Below are positions 33,738 to 44,772 of a DNA stretch of 64,000 nucleotides, in pieces. The position numbers were made by a program, and so were the translations under genes. Origin of the DNA: Agrostemma githago. Lineage: Eukaryota; Streptophyta; Magnoliopsida; Caryophyllales; Caryophyllaceae. Positions within the stretch are counted from its first letter, which is position 1, and each line of letters starts with the position of its first letter. A model generated the notes under the pieces. That model had not been told where the DNA came from. It did not search any database and was given only the letters and a program-made list of their open reading frames with translations. The stretch covers positions 67,006,606 to 67,070,605 of the forward strand of contig OY288243.1 in assembly GCA_958450325.1 (NCBI GenBank), read 5' to 3'.

Positions 33738-33960
33738 TTAGGGCTGGCGGAGCAGTGGTAGTGTGCGAAGATTTGACAGCGGGAGTTCGATCAGCAGAGA
33801 GTCGAGCGTCGCGTCGGTAGTTGTAATTGGGAGTAATTGACGATCGAAAACCAAAATACTGAATTTGTGGGAGTAAAGATTAATCAATTCGTGGAGTAAT
33901 GAATTTGGGGGAAGGTTGAATGAGTTAGGCGGCAAATCAATTCATTCTCCCGCACTGAAA
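33738..33960 (-). other. Possible 5'-UTR exon with splice donor inside CACTA
   Basis: On the minus strand this segment is richer in C and T than its flanks, like a plant 5' untranslated leader, and ends CCAGCCCTAATCTTG/GTAAGAG, a good splice donor at 33737-33731. A short frame is open through it, but I do not recognise a protein. It could be the untranslated first exon of the captured MOB1-like gene or of another gene. Confidence 0.35.
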
Positions 33961-34019
33961 TTTTATATTTACTGAATTACGGGTGTCAATTGCCTTAATT
34001 GTATGAATTAAATTGGCAA

Positions 34020-34349
34020 CCTTTTTATATACAATTAAATTTATTTAACAATAAAAGGTTACGGTTCCTTAATTACAAATGTTGTCATTTATAATCACTT
34101 ATGGTTACGGTTAAAAACTCAACCAAAACCTTATATATTTTGTTACGGTTCTTGATTAAAGTCGTTACCCTTTATAACCACGTTTGACTACGGTTTATAA
34201 ATTCAACCAAAGCAATTTATATTTGGCTTCAGTTTTTTTTATACAACCGTAGCCATTTATAAATCCTATTCCTAGGGTTACTTGTGGTTACGGTTATTAT
34301 ATGCAACCGTAACCTTTTCAACAAACCTTATGTGTTTTTTGTACTAGTG
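34020..34349. repeat. Right subterminal repeat region of the CACTA element
   Basis: Repeated GGTTACGGTT, AACCGTAGCC and CAACCGTAACC words in both orientations, ending in TTTTTTGTACTAGTG. Words here favour TTACGG, those at the left end TTCGG. Confidence 0.88.
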
Positions 34350-36382
34350 TGGTCTCTTGTGTAAGGGTGGATTAGGTGTCGGGGCCATGGGATATAAGAG
34401 TCCATCGGCTGTTAGCATGGTTAGGGCTTGATGATAGGATAGCCCGAAGTGTTCGAGTAGGTGGATGCTCCCTTTTTCGAAATTGTCTGTGAGAAGGTGT
34501 GTGGGCCTTTTTGTTAGTAGTGTCATTTTCACTACTCCCGTGTTTAGTAACCCATATATTTTTTCTTTTAGGAGTGTGCAAGATTCTGTATCGTGGTCAT
34601 TACCCCTATCTATGATAGTGACAATACTTGTCTTTGGACCAATGGCGGGACCTATGGTTTACCGGGGGGTCTGCCATCGAGCCTATGGATCGCAAGAGAC
34701 GAAGGGACGTTAAACTTCGTAGTGCGGATGCATAGCTAACCCCGATTCGAGTATGCCTATTTTTCGGAGATAAGGTTTTGGGTGAGCCTGCGTTGCTACC
34801 TCTAATAGACCCGTTGCAATCCTAGGCAGGTGGTTCAAGAAGTTCCCCGATCTTTTCCTCGATACGAGCTATTCTCGCTTCAAATTTTAACAGCAAAGGG
34901 TGTAGCTGTAGTATTACGTGGGTTAGATCTGCCGTTGTCTCGGGATCTGTGAGGGTACCGGGTGTGTACTCCACATGGTTGACTGGGTCTTCATCGACAT
35001 CATCTTCTCTAGGGTCGAGGTGTGAACAATCGATGACATCATCAAAGATGACATGGACACTAAAGGGGTTTGAGGTGTTATTAGGATTTTCGGGCGGAGA
35101 GAGAGGAATCGTCCCTTTTTCGATCAAGTCTTGTATGGTGTATTTTAGTCGAAAATAGGATTCGGTGTCATGCCCGTTGCCATGATGAAAGTGGCAACAC
35201 TTGTTGGCGTCCCACATCTTACTTCTTTTATCGGCGGGCGGATCCACTGTAGGTCCCAATGGTTCGATCTTTCCTTGCTCCACTAATCTTAGTAAAGCCT
35301 CGGCGTAAGTAATGCCTAGCTTGGTGAACGTCCTAGGGGTGAAGTTTGTTCTCCCTCTAGTGGTTGGTTCGACTAGGTGGACTTCTTCGGTTTTGTTATT
35401 TCCGGACGACCTAGTAGAGCGGGTTCCAGTGGAGGTAGTTGGGCCTTGGTAGCCTTTACCCATTATTTTTGAGAACACTCCCTTTTTCATATCGTCTTCT
35501 AGGCGTATTCCTAAGGTAGATAGTTCCTTGAGGTGCGGATGTTTTGATACCCGAGGTGTGATGTGTAAGTGGGTCTAAGGTTGTTAACAAACTTTTTCCA
35601 CCAAGGTGGCCTTGTCTGAGCGGTTTACTAGTTGGGTGCTAACCTTTCTCCACCTAGTTAAGAATTCGGAGAAGCCCTCCTTTTGTTTTGGGAAGGATTT
35701 CTAGGCTTCGGATAGTGATCTAGGTTTCAGAATTATCCGCATATTGCTTTGCGAATTCGACAGCTATATCGTCCCATGTGGATATCTTTTTGGGATGAAG
35801 GGATTAAAACTAATATCGGGGCGTGTCGCCCAAGGATGACGGGAATATCTTAGCGAAAAGGTTTGGCTTGAAGCCCTTAATGACCATGTAATCCTTGAAG
35901 CCTCCGATATGATTGAGGGGGTCTTCGGTTCCCTTGAACTTAGGTATATCGGTTAGGGAGAAGATTTTTGGAAGTTGATCGCTCACCATTTCAAACTTTA
36001 GATGATTTTTGAGGTGGACGTTTTTACCTTGGTTTAGGTGCGTTTGGTTTTCGAGGAAGTCTATACGACTCATGGCGGATTGCAACAGGTCGTCTTGAGG
36101 CGGCGGGACAGAGTCATTAGGCGTGACCCCGACAGAGATAACGTCCAACGGTACGGAGTTTAGTAAGACCTCATTGAGGATCCGGTTATGGTTTTCGTCC
36201 GAAGCCCTATCTTCTAGGTGATCAAGATGGACGTCGATGCTATTTACGGATGAATTCATGGGAATGATAGAGGCTTGTAGGTCTCGGATCATGTTGGCTA
36301 GGGTGCCCACGGTGTTATTTCCGGATTGCCCAGCGTCGTTTCTGCTATGGTTGCTTGCGTCTACGCTGGAATCCCCTAACAT
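34350..36382 (-). pseudogene. gag of copy B (main part)
   Basis: Starts at ATG 36382 (MLGDSSVDASNHSRND, like MSGDSSVDKSNHSGNN of copy A). The capsid part FKGTEDPLNHIGGFKDYMVI runs to about 35810. After frameshifts between 35810 and 35500 it resumes at 35490 with MKKGVFSKIMGKGYQGP and reaches HFHHGNGHDTESYFRLKYT and NPFSVHVIFDDVIDCSHLDP. It then continues as a repeated module towards the CACTA edge (HLLEHFGLSYHQALTMLTAD). Several frame changes make it non-functional. Confidence 0.83.
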
Positions 36383-37935
36383 AACTGCGGAAAAGAACCG
36401 AGGATGAGAACGGATCCACCGGACGACGTAAGAGACTCAAGGAGTGTTCGTAGGTAAGCGACACGGAAATGAGACCCTGGATTTGCGCGTGTTTGCGGTC
36501 ATCGAGTTTAGGACTCAGGTGCTTTAGATATTTGGTGTGTTCGGCGAGACGCCCAATAGACTCGGATCTCTGGAGCGAGATGATTTGACACAAATCTCGG
36601 GGTAAGATTTAGAGAGGATTCTCGAGATGAAATGATCCAAAATGTAAAACCTCGAACATAGGTGATTTTAGTAATTAGCACAGACAGTTAATCACACGGT
36701 TGTATGACGTAAGAGATTGATCTCGATCTCGGCTCAGAATCAAATGACTTTTTGATGTTTTCAAAAATGGATGAATTTGAAAAGCGAGTTTTCGAAAGTG
36801 GGAGTTTTGAAATCGGCATTACGATGGTTAAGTGGCATTGTTTTTTTGCAAAATGACGGTGTATAAAAACTGGTTTTGAAGAGATGTGAAAATCATGGAG
36901 TTGCATTGTTATCGAGACTTCTATTGGTTAGGAGTTCGATATTCGCGATGTAAAAGATGTTTTTGAGAAGTCACGGTGTCCGTGGTGGTGCTTTAAAAGT
37001 AGAGTTTGTGTAGCCTAAATTCTTGTAACGGGAATTTAGGTGGTGATAGTGGTGCTTTGCAAGCCTTTTGAAGAAAAATGAGGGTGTGACCGTGTTCGAC
37101 GCTTTTATCCCATTGATTGGAATTTTAGCGATATTAACGGTATGTGTAAAAGTGCTTTCTGGGTGTAACCGTGTTAGATACCTTGATTTCATTGATTGAA
37201 ATTTTGGCGATGGTAACGGTATGTGTAAAAATGCTTTGAAAACGGAAGATGTAACCAAGTTGGGTGCCTAGACCCCATTGATCGAGATTTTGGTGACAAT
37301 AACGGTATGTTAATGCTTGAAAATGGTGAGTTTGGGTTTGGTCAGCGTAACGGCGCTAAATTGGGCATTGAAAATAGTGGGTGTGAGTTTGGCCAGAGTA
37401 ACGACACTAAAAATGATTTTGAAAATAGTGACTGTGAATTTGGCCAGAATAACGGCACTAAAAAATGGTTTTGAAAAATGTCTTTTCGAAAACGGAGTTT
37501 AGGTGTAGTTGAATATGTTTTCGTGGTTTAATCCAGATTTTAATGTTTTTATTCGGGTTGTCACAACACACTACACTTAACTAGACAAGCATACACTCAT
37601 GCAGGTTGCAGACGCGAGTAGGCTAGGGTAGACTACCGTCCATGAAAAGTCCTCACTTCGGCAGAGATGTGTTACCCCGAGTGGGGATGAACGTTGCCCT
37701 GTTCCACTTTGAGCTTATCGCTTGGCATATTCACGAAATGCGTGACTACCTTGGACGGCCGAAAAGTTAATCGGGTCTCTCCTCACGGGTCCGGTCTGAG
37801 AACCTTACTGCAAGAAGGTTGATTGGTCCTAAATCGGTTAGGATGGGCTTTCTGTAGTGACCACAAAAAGGAACTAGGAAATGGGCTTCACCGACCTTGT
37901 TCGAGTTACACCACCGCTGGAAATCTGTTTCTATT
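36383..37935 (-). other. 5' leader of copy B
   Basis: About 1.5 kb between the LTR and gag, homologous in parts to 1-1372. It includes a two- to three-fold degenerate repeat around 37080-37480, in which AACGGTATGTGTAAA and GGCCAGAGTAACG-type phrases recur. No coding frame is seen. Confidence 0.6.
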
Positions 37936-37956
37936 TCCCCAACAGAATCACCAAAC
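37936..37956 (-). other. Primer-binding region of copy B
   Basis: Next to the LTR end, the minus strand reads GTTTGGTGATTCTGTTGGGG. It aligns with ATTTGGCGCCGTCTGTGGGG at the same place in the element ending at 41168, the usual TGGCG..GGGGA form of plant gypsy primer-binding sites. Confidence 0.6.
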
Positions 37957-40092
37957 TGTGGACGGCGCTACCCTGCAGCCTGCACGCACCCGTGCGGGAC
38001 CGTCGCGGTGGGCACCCACACGGCCCGTACGTCCGGGGAGCCTCGCTTCCCGAGGGCGGTTCGATCTCGCGTTCGGGGCGAAGTTTCGAACCTCGATTTG
38101 GTTGACGATTTGAATTATACTAGATAGATGTGGGGACATTTATGTTTCCGTTGAATCGATCTAAATGTGGTTGTAAATGTATAAAGGCCGATATGTTTGG
38201 TCTGACGACCTTTTTAGTGGACCAAATTTGTTGACGATTTGTGGAATCGCCACCGAGTAATTTTTGGATACTCGGAAACCGTTCTTCAAGTCAACTTTAA
38301 TCCTTAGCCGGCTCAAAGCTGAGTGACATGGGGACCTAAAGATAAAGACTTGTGCCCTTAAGCATTCCATGTCTAGAATGAGTCTCAATTGCCAATGGTT
38401 TCGGACATCCGGAAACCAACATTTTGAGTAAGGGGTGAGGGTACGTATTGGGAAGCCAACATCTGATAGACATCAACACCCAATCCCGCCCGCACGTAGA
38501 GGTCTCTACTAATCAATCGATGGGCTGTTAACTTCGTTCCTAGTTGTGGCAGAAATGCGATAACATCAGTTGTTTTAACCCTATGCCTTTCCTACGTCGG
38601 TTGTTTAAGGATAAGTAAGTTTGTCGTCGAAATAAGTGCGTTTACATTCTTTGCATGCGATTTCACGTGACAGACAGGCAATGAAATGATGCTCGTAGGA
38701 AAGTAGAGAGTACTAGATAATATTCGTATTAGTAAATCAGTTTTAACGTGATAATACAGATATTAGTCATTCTCGTGGTATACCTTACCTAGTATTCTTC
38801 TTAAAGTGCGTTGGTATGGTATTAATAAGGATGTGTCGAACCACATGTGAGGGGTGAGCATCGAGATTAATACGGAACTGTACCAGTACTTGTTCAGTTT
38901 TAGCTTGTTTGCACTTTGTATTTCGTGTTAGATGATTTAGCATGCGATTATGGTCATAAAAGCGGTAAATCATACGAAATCTGTAAATGCGAAAATTAAG
39001 TAAATCACATTGTATGATGAATTGCACCCTCAGAGTGTACAATAGACGAGATGCGATGTGTAGATGATCGAGAATAGATCTTACAACTACTCGAATTCGA
39101 TTTAGGTGTTTTAGTACTTGAGATTGAAGTTGTGGACGTTACGTATGTTATACGACGCATCGTGAAATTAATATCCACATGGGTCGTACTCGACGTTATC
39201 GAAATGCATAATTAAAAGTGCAATATGTAAAGTTATGTTTAGATGACAACCTTGTGACGATAACGACTTCGACGGGCTGATCCTCCTAGCTTCCTGCGAC
39301 GATTCCGGCGGAGCTTCGCTACGGTGAGGCAAGTCGACAAGTCAACACAGGTGCCTTTTTCTGTTATTGCGAGTCACGAACTCAAGAAACTACGAAGAGT
39401 AGTGTTGATTCGTGGAATGCAAATCGAAGAGAAAACTATCAAGTGGATCATGCCTAATAATGTCGGAGTGCGACGCTAAAGAAGAGCTGCAAGTTTTATG
39501 GAGCACGTAGAGAGGAGATCGAGGAAGAATTGAATTGTGTTGTGTCGATTATGAGCGGAGAAGGGGGGTATTTATAGTTTTTCTCGTAGTTCAAATCAAT
39601 ATTTCAAGCGCCAGACGTCGTGCGACCCAGTATTGTGGCGCCCGGCTCCAGGCGGTGCAGAACTCAGTCGCCTGAGAGGAGGCGATCGAGATTTTGAAGA
39701 TCCGATTTGAAATGTTTCCAAAGCAGAGATTATATGTAATCTTGTGCGTTGCTTGGGTGTTAAGACTTCACCCTATGCCCTAGTGCATGCGCCATTGGGC
39801 CTCGGGCACGCGTCTTCAAGCTCGGCTAGGCTGACTCGGGTTTAACTTTGCATAATTCGGGACCGATTCGAAGTTTCGGATTCGGAATTGACTCTATTTA
39901 GTGACGACGCGATAGTAATGACACGACTAAGACCGTCTTGATGTTGAGTTAATTTTTCCGAGTAATTATTTAATCTGTTCTATGGAAAAACTATCTAAAA
40001 CATCGTAAAATTGTGTCGTGTTGCAGTCCGATCATCATCGGGTGTTTGTCGGGCACTCCTGCAATCACTAGGTCCAAATCTGGGTGTCTACA
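37957..40092 (-). repeat. 5' LTR of copy B
   Basis: 2136 bp. On the minus strand it starts TGTAGACACCCAGATTTGG and ends CGTCCACA. It is homologous along its length to 21757-23918. A TATA box (CTATAAATA) lies at 39569-39577 on the minus strand. Confidence 0.9.
39569..39577 (-). promoter_or_regulatory. TATA box of the copy B LTR
   Basis: CTATAAATACCCCCC on the minus strand, matching the position in the copy A LTR. Confidence 0.65.
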
Positions 40093-41118
40093 AGTGTCGT
40101 CGAACTGGATGTTGAGCACTTTGACCCAAAGGACCGGGATTCCAATACTTCCGGGTGTAGGGGTGACGTAGTGGGCCGCCCCTTCTGGGGCGTCCTCTTT
40201 GGGGTAACTATCGGCGTCGACCCTCACTCTTCCTCTGCTTGGTCTTTGGGGCTCCACAGGTCGATGGTTGCGTTTTGGATTCTGGCGTCAGACTCCTATG
40301 GCTACGATGGCTCCACCCCCGAGCCCTCTTGTGGGACCTTGGCGTCAACCGGCTGAAGACAGATCCGCGTTGGGTGGGACTGGCGGAGCGCGATCGTGTC
40401 GACCGCTCTTGCTCCCTCATTCCCGTTAGCCTGTCCTGAGACTTTCTGAGGTTTCCATCAGATCTCACGCGTAGGCCCAGCCGGTGCAGCGCTATCTTTT
40501 TAGGGTTGGGAGTACGCCAAGTCTTCCTCGAGTTGGGGCCGAGACGGTGACGCATCGTCGACGTGAGACTTCGACTTCTCTCCCTTCTTCTACCTCTTGG
40601 GGCATTGATCTCTTCATCTATCTGTCGTCGCTCGCGATAGGGATGATAACGCTAGTCCCTTGGTGCTTCTCTAGGTGCTTGTGGTGGGGGGCACTTCCCG
40701 GGGGGTACCCCTTTCGCTGTCGCTCAAGCTCCAAGCGTTCTTTGGCCAGCTGCTCACCTTTTTCCCTCAGCACGCAAGCTTGTTCTTCGATGGTTGCTGT
40801 CTCAGAGAAGATTTGCCTTGGGGACACTGTTGGTCTTTTAGAGGGCCGCTGGCGCGTCCTGCGCGACAACGGCCTTGGTAAGAGTTAAGGCTTCTAGAAA
40901 GGAGGTAAAAAATTGTTGGCAGCTGTCATCTGTTCCATGGTGAATACTCTTATGGATGGTTGGACCGGAGCGTCCACGCTTGGGTTAGGGGTTTCCACTA
41001 CCGGAGCCTTGTCGTGCTCCGGGTTCCGGGGCGGTTAGCCAGAGTCATGTGTCGTCTCCTTGGGGTGTACTGCGGTTGGGGTACTCTGAGGGATGCTAGA
41101 CGTGCCCTGGTCAGTCAT
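40093..41118 (-). pseudogene. gag N-terminal region of a third gypsy element (element C)
   Basis: ATG at 41118 follows the leader and opens a short frame (MTDQGTSSIPQSTPTAVHPK) that stops at about 41037. Further frames downstream are typical of the low-complexity gag start of plant gypsy elements: a coiled, charged part (LREKGEQLAKERLELERQRK) at 40870-40620, and an Arg/Ser-rich part (RSRSASPTQRGSVFSRLTPR) at 40555-40208. The gag is cut at 40092 by the LTR of copy B. Broken, with several stops. Confidence 0.65.
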
Positions 41119-41167
41119 TCTTCTTGTTAGGAACTTTTAGTTGGGGTCCCCACAGACGGCGCCAAAT
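41119..41167 (-). other. Primer-binding site and leader of element C
   Basis: Directly next to the LTR the minus strand reads ATTTGGCGCCGTCTGTGGGG, a standard plant gypsy primer-binding form, followed by a short leader to the gag ATG. Confidence 0.7.
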
Positions 41168-41677
41168 TGTTTGGGATGAAAACAACCAATGTAGGCCAAC
41201 TGAGGTCGCCTGCAAGTTTGATCTTCTCGCTTCCTTTAGGCATCTGGATGACTTCTGTCACCGCACAAGTGATAAACAAGGGCCTCGAAGGGTGTCCGAG
41301 GTTGCCTCTTCAACGCTCAAGTTAGCGACGGGTTTCGTGTTTACTGTATCGATTTTGATTAAGTGTCTTACCACTCTCTTTCTAGTGAGATAAGTCAAGC
41401 TTATTTGTTCTCCCTTGGTTGGGGAGAATAGTGCGCTATTTGTAAGGGAGAAAAAGGTTTCTCCTTATAAACAGGGCCTCACTGGGCTTGTGCTGTCATC
41501 TGGGTTGCCGGCCGGACCCGGATGCCATCAGCCGTCGGGCTGTTGCGGCCCTTGCTGCAGGTATGATCAGGTCAGCATCCGTCAAGGGATAGGTGGACAT
41601 CGGCATGATGGATATGTGAACATCGGTTGCCATGCCATGGCCAAGCTAATTACGCGACCCCCATCACTTCCATTCCA
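41168..41677 (-). repeat. 5' LTR of element C
   Basis: About 510 bp on the minus strand, ending CATCCCAAACA next to the primer-binding site. The start TGGAATGGAAGTG at 41677 is inferred from the abrupt change to LINE sequence. TTTATAAGG near 41470 may be its TATA box. Confidence 0.6.
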
Positions 41678-43031
41678 TGGAACAGGGTGGGGAGGGTCGG
41701 ATGGGTACGGTGGTTCTAAAGCTTGACCTGAGCAAAGCATATGATAGAGTGGAAAGGTCGTTCTTAGAGAGGGTTATGGAACAGCTGAGGTTCTCTGAGG
41801 CTTGGAGAGGAAGAATCATGGCTTGTGTCTCGTCTGTGTGTCACATGCGTTTTGGGTCAATGGGCAGGAGTTCAAGCGGGTCAACTATCGAGGGGCTACG
41901 CTAGGGCAACCCTATCTCCCCGTACTTGTTTTTGTTGTGTTTTGATGTTTTCTCACATATGTTGGGTACGGCAGCGAGGGAGAAGAGTATCCATAGAGCA
42001 CAAGTTTTTTCGAGGTGCACCATGTGTTTCTCACCTGTTTTTTTGCGGATGACTGTATCTTGTTTGCTAGAGCAAATAAAAGGGAATGCTCCACTTTAGC
42101 TAATATTATTAGCCAGTTTGAGCGAGCATCAGGACTGAAAATTAATTATTCAAAGACTGAGGTTGTGTTCAACAAAAAAGTTACGATGCAAAGTTGACAT
42201 ATGATCAAAAATATTTTCGAGATCCGTGATGTTTATATATGTGAGAAATATTTGGGGCTACCTACGATTACTGGGAGATCGAAGAAGGCAATATTCAGGG
42301 GGCTGAAGGACAGGATCTAGAAAAAATTATGGGGTTGGAAGGAGAAGCAACTATCCAAACCGAGGATATAAGTGGTGAATAAGGCACTTCCTCAAGCCAT
42401 CCCAACCTATATGATGAGCTTATTTTTGGTTCTGGACGGAGTCATTGCTGAGTTACATGGTATTATTGTGAGATTTTGGTGGGGATCGACGAAGTTGAAA
42501 AGAAAGCTCCATTGGTGGTCTTGGGAAAAAAAATGTGTCAGCCAAAACATGTTGTTGGGATGGGCTTCCGTGACTTACTTGTCTTCAAGCAAGTATTGTT
42601 AGCTAAACAATGCTGGCGGTTCCTCGTGAATCCGGATTCGCTTGTCAGCCAGGTTTTTCGGGTGCGTTACTTCAAAAATGGGTCGATTTTGAACGCACGA
42701 CGGGGCCATGATCCGAGCTATGTTTGGCCTAGTATTTAGAATGCAAAACCATTGTTATTTGAGAGATTAAGATTGCGGATTGGGAATGGCCAAATGCTGA
42801 ATATGGGGGATGAAGCCTGGATTCTGGGTCGGCCTCGGTATCATGTTCCGAGTCCATATTTAGAGGCCGCTTCTACTCTTCGTGTTGCTAATTTAATCGA
42901 CCCTTCCACGGCTACCTGGAAGGCGAATCTAGTGCGTGACTTGTTTGTGCCCAATGATACCACTACTATTCTTCGTATTCCCCTGAGTTTGCGACTACCT
43001 GCAGACCAATACTATTGGTGGCTGAATATGG

Positions 43032-43039
43032 ACGGTTAC
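43032..43039. repeat. Probable left 8-bp target duplication (ACGGTTAC)
   Basis: Compare ATGGGAAC at 43717-43724; five of eight bases match, so the duplication is uncertain. Confidence 0.4.
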
Positions 43040-43716
43040 TAGACCTGTCGGGCGGTCAGGTTTCGGGTTCGGTCATTTCGGGTTCAGGTAAAATACGGGT
43101 CGAGTGTATTTCGGGTTTGAAAATATGGGTTTTATACGGGCCGGGTTTATACGGATTTCGGGTCGGGTTTCGGGTCAAATACGGGTTATTATTTATTAAC
43201 GCACTTTGAAAACATTAATTTTCTTTTACTTTTTTATCATAAATACAATTTTATTTTTAATTTTCTTAATCGTCTCATTTAATATATGATATTAGTGAGA
43301 GTAAACATGTTTGATTTAATATATCTTTTAATAAACATTGATATTTTATTTCTATAGGAAGTACGGATATATATGACGAACTTTGACTCGATTTATAGAT
43401 TTTTTTTCTCAATATAATAATCATGTGATAAAAATATGATTTTAAAGATATATATAAATATTATTTCTTAAAATTTTGAAAAAAAAAAAATACTTATTAG
43501 TTTTTTTGAGAAACTTTAGTGTATATAGCAATATTTTTTAAATTTATCTATTTTCGGACAAGTAACGGGTTCGGGCGGATTTTGACCCAAAATATTCGGG
43601 TTATTATCGGGTCGGGTCACTTTCAGGTTTCGGTTATTTTCGGGTGGGTTTTTTCGGGTTATTTTTCGGGTGGTTTGGGGCGGGTTTTCGGGTCGGATCA
43701 GTTTTTGACAGGTCTA
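43040..43716. mobile_element. hAT-like MITE rich in CGGGT words, inside the LINE
   Basis: 677 bp with perfect 10-bp inverted ends TAGACCTGTC..GACAGGTCTA. The subterminal 150 bp at both ends are full of CGGGTTTCGGGTCGGGT words with an AT-rich centre, the same design as 13596-14116 with a different word. It splits the LINE coding sequence exactly where the frame should continue (WWLNMDG before, NYGVSSGY after). Confidence 0.8.
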
Positions 43717-44772
43717 ATGGGAACTATGGTGTCAGCTCAGGATATATCGCCGGGGTGTGTCGGTTAATTCTCTTGTTAACCTTAGCAATGACGGTCCCGG
43801 CGCTGAGGAAATTTGGTCGACCATATGGGGGCTCAAAACTATTCCTAAATTGACCCATTTCCTATGGCGAGCGAGTACGAATATGCTCGGGGTGCGCGCT
43901 AATCTCGCAACTAGACACTGTATTACAGACTCTTTATGTAGCTTCTGCAATGATGAGACTGAGACTGTGATGCACGTGCTATTCCACTGTAGTTGGGCTA
44001 GCGATCTATGGATGCAAAGTGAGGTTCGGGATCTGTTGATTGTTACCCCTGTTTCGTCCTTCGTTCAGAGATTTATGTGGTTGCTTGCAAAACTAAAAAG
44101 CGAGGAAAGGTGTAGATTCTTGGCTATACTTTGGTCAGTTTGGTATATAAGAAACCTAAAGATTTTCAAGGATGTTCCGCCCCAGTCTCCTACGATTGTC
44201 ATCGGCATGTTGAAGACGGTGGAGAAATATGCACGATATAGCAAAGATACTAGGGCGTTGAGCCAATTGAGTACACAACCGAACCATAGCTCTTGGTCTC
44301 GTCCGGGAGCGGGTGTCGTAAAAATCAATAGTGACGCTGCAGTATATGCTAACGGGGACATTGGTTTGGATGTGGTGGCTTGGGATGAGAATGGCAGGGT
44401 CTTGATGGAAAGATGTATGAGAGGTTGTTTTGGATGGGACCCCTCTATAGCTGAAGCTAAAGGTATTGAGTTGGGGTTGGATATTGCAAAAATGCTCCAT
44501 TATGATCGGGTGATCCTCGAAAGTGACTCTCAGGTCATCGTTAATGTTGTGAAGAGAGGGATGAGTTACGGTCTCAGCTGGGCCTACATGTGGCTAATAT
44601 CTTGTCTTATAAACAATTTTTTATTAGCTGTAGCTGGTCTCATGTTAGGCGTACGGGTAATGTTGTCGCACATCACGCTGCTAGATTGTGCGAAGAAAGT
44701 GGGGAGGATGTCTTGTATGTTTTGAATTTCCTGAATATAATCATTGCATTAGCGGAGATTAACCTAATATAA

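Larger units (their letters stand above)
28097..34349. mobile_element. Non-autonomous CACTA (En/Spm-type) transposon carrying host gene exons
   Basis: 6253 bp with ends CACTAGTACAAAAACCAC and, inverted, CACTAGTACAAAAAACAC, and a 3-bp duplication TGG. Both subterminal regions contain many inverted copies of GGCTTCGGTT/AACCGAAGCC or GGTTACGGTT words, the usual transposase-binding type of CACTA subterminal repeat. I see no TNPA or TNPD transposase frame. The interior instead carries a MOB1-like gene fragment (29704-31546, minus strand) and a possible 5'-UTR exon (33738-33960). It inserted in gag of copy B. Confidence 0.93.
24561..40092 (-). mobile_element. Tat-type Ty3/gypsy retrotransposon, copy B, 3' truncated
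   Basis: Minus-strand element: 5' LTR 37957-40092, primer-binding region, leader, gag (36382 down to 27890, split by a CACTA insertion), spacer, archaeal-like RNase H, integrase, post-pol region and part of an antisense reading frame. Protease and reverse transcriptase are deleted near 27610-27640. Stops and frameshifts occur throughout. The 3' LTR is absent. It lies within the gag start of another gypsy element (40093-41677). Confidence 0.82.
41678..44772 (+). pseudogene. L1-type LINE, 5' truncated, with reverse transcriptase and RNase H
   Basis: Encodes, in broken frames, part of a plant LINE polyprotein that copies its RNA at the target site. Reverse transcriptase signatures in order: VVLKLDLSKAYDRVERSFLE (from 41707), GLR*GNPISPYLFLLCFDVF (41895; a stop replaces Q), FFADDCILFARANKRECSTL (42045), then IPTYMMSLFL and FRDLLVFKQVLLAKQCWRFL. 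After a MITE insertion (43040-43716), one 322-residue frame (43757-44725) holds the zinc-binding zf-RVT motif (C61, C64, H73, C78) and an RNase H with D193, E233 and D257. The final part (GNVVAHHAARL) is in another frame, with H where D is expected. The endonuclease domain is missing. At least four stops or frameshifts. Confidence 0.92.

Noticed and set aside
43063..43700. GGGTT-rich words as telomere-like repeats
   Set aside because: The words (CGGGT, CGGGTTT) do not follow the plant TTTAGGG unit and lie symmetrically within a TIR-bounded MITE.
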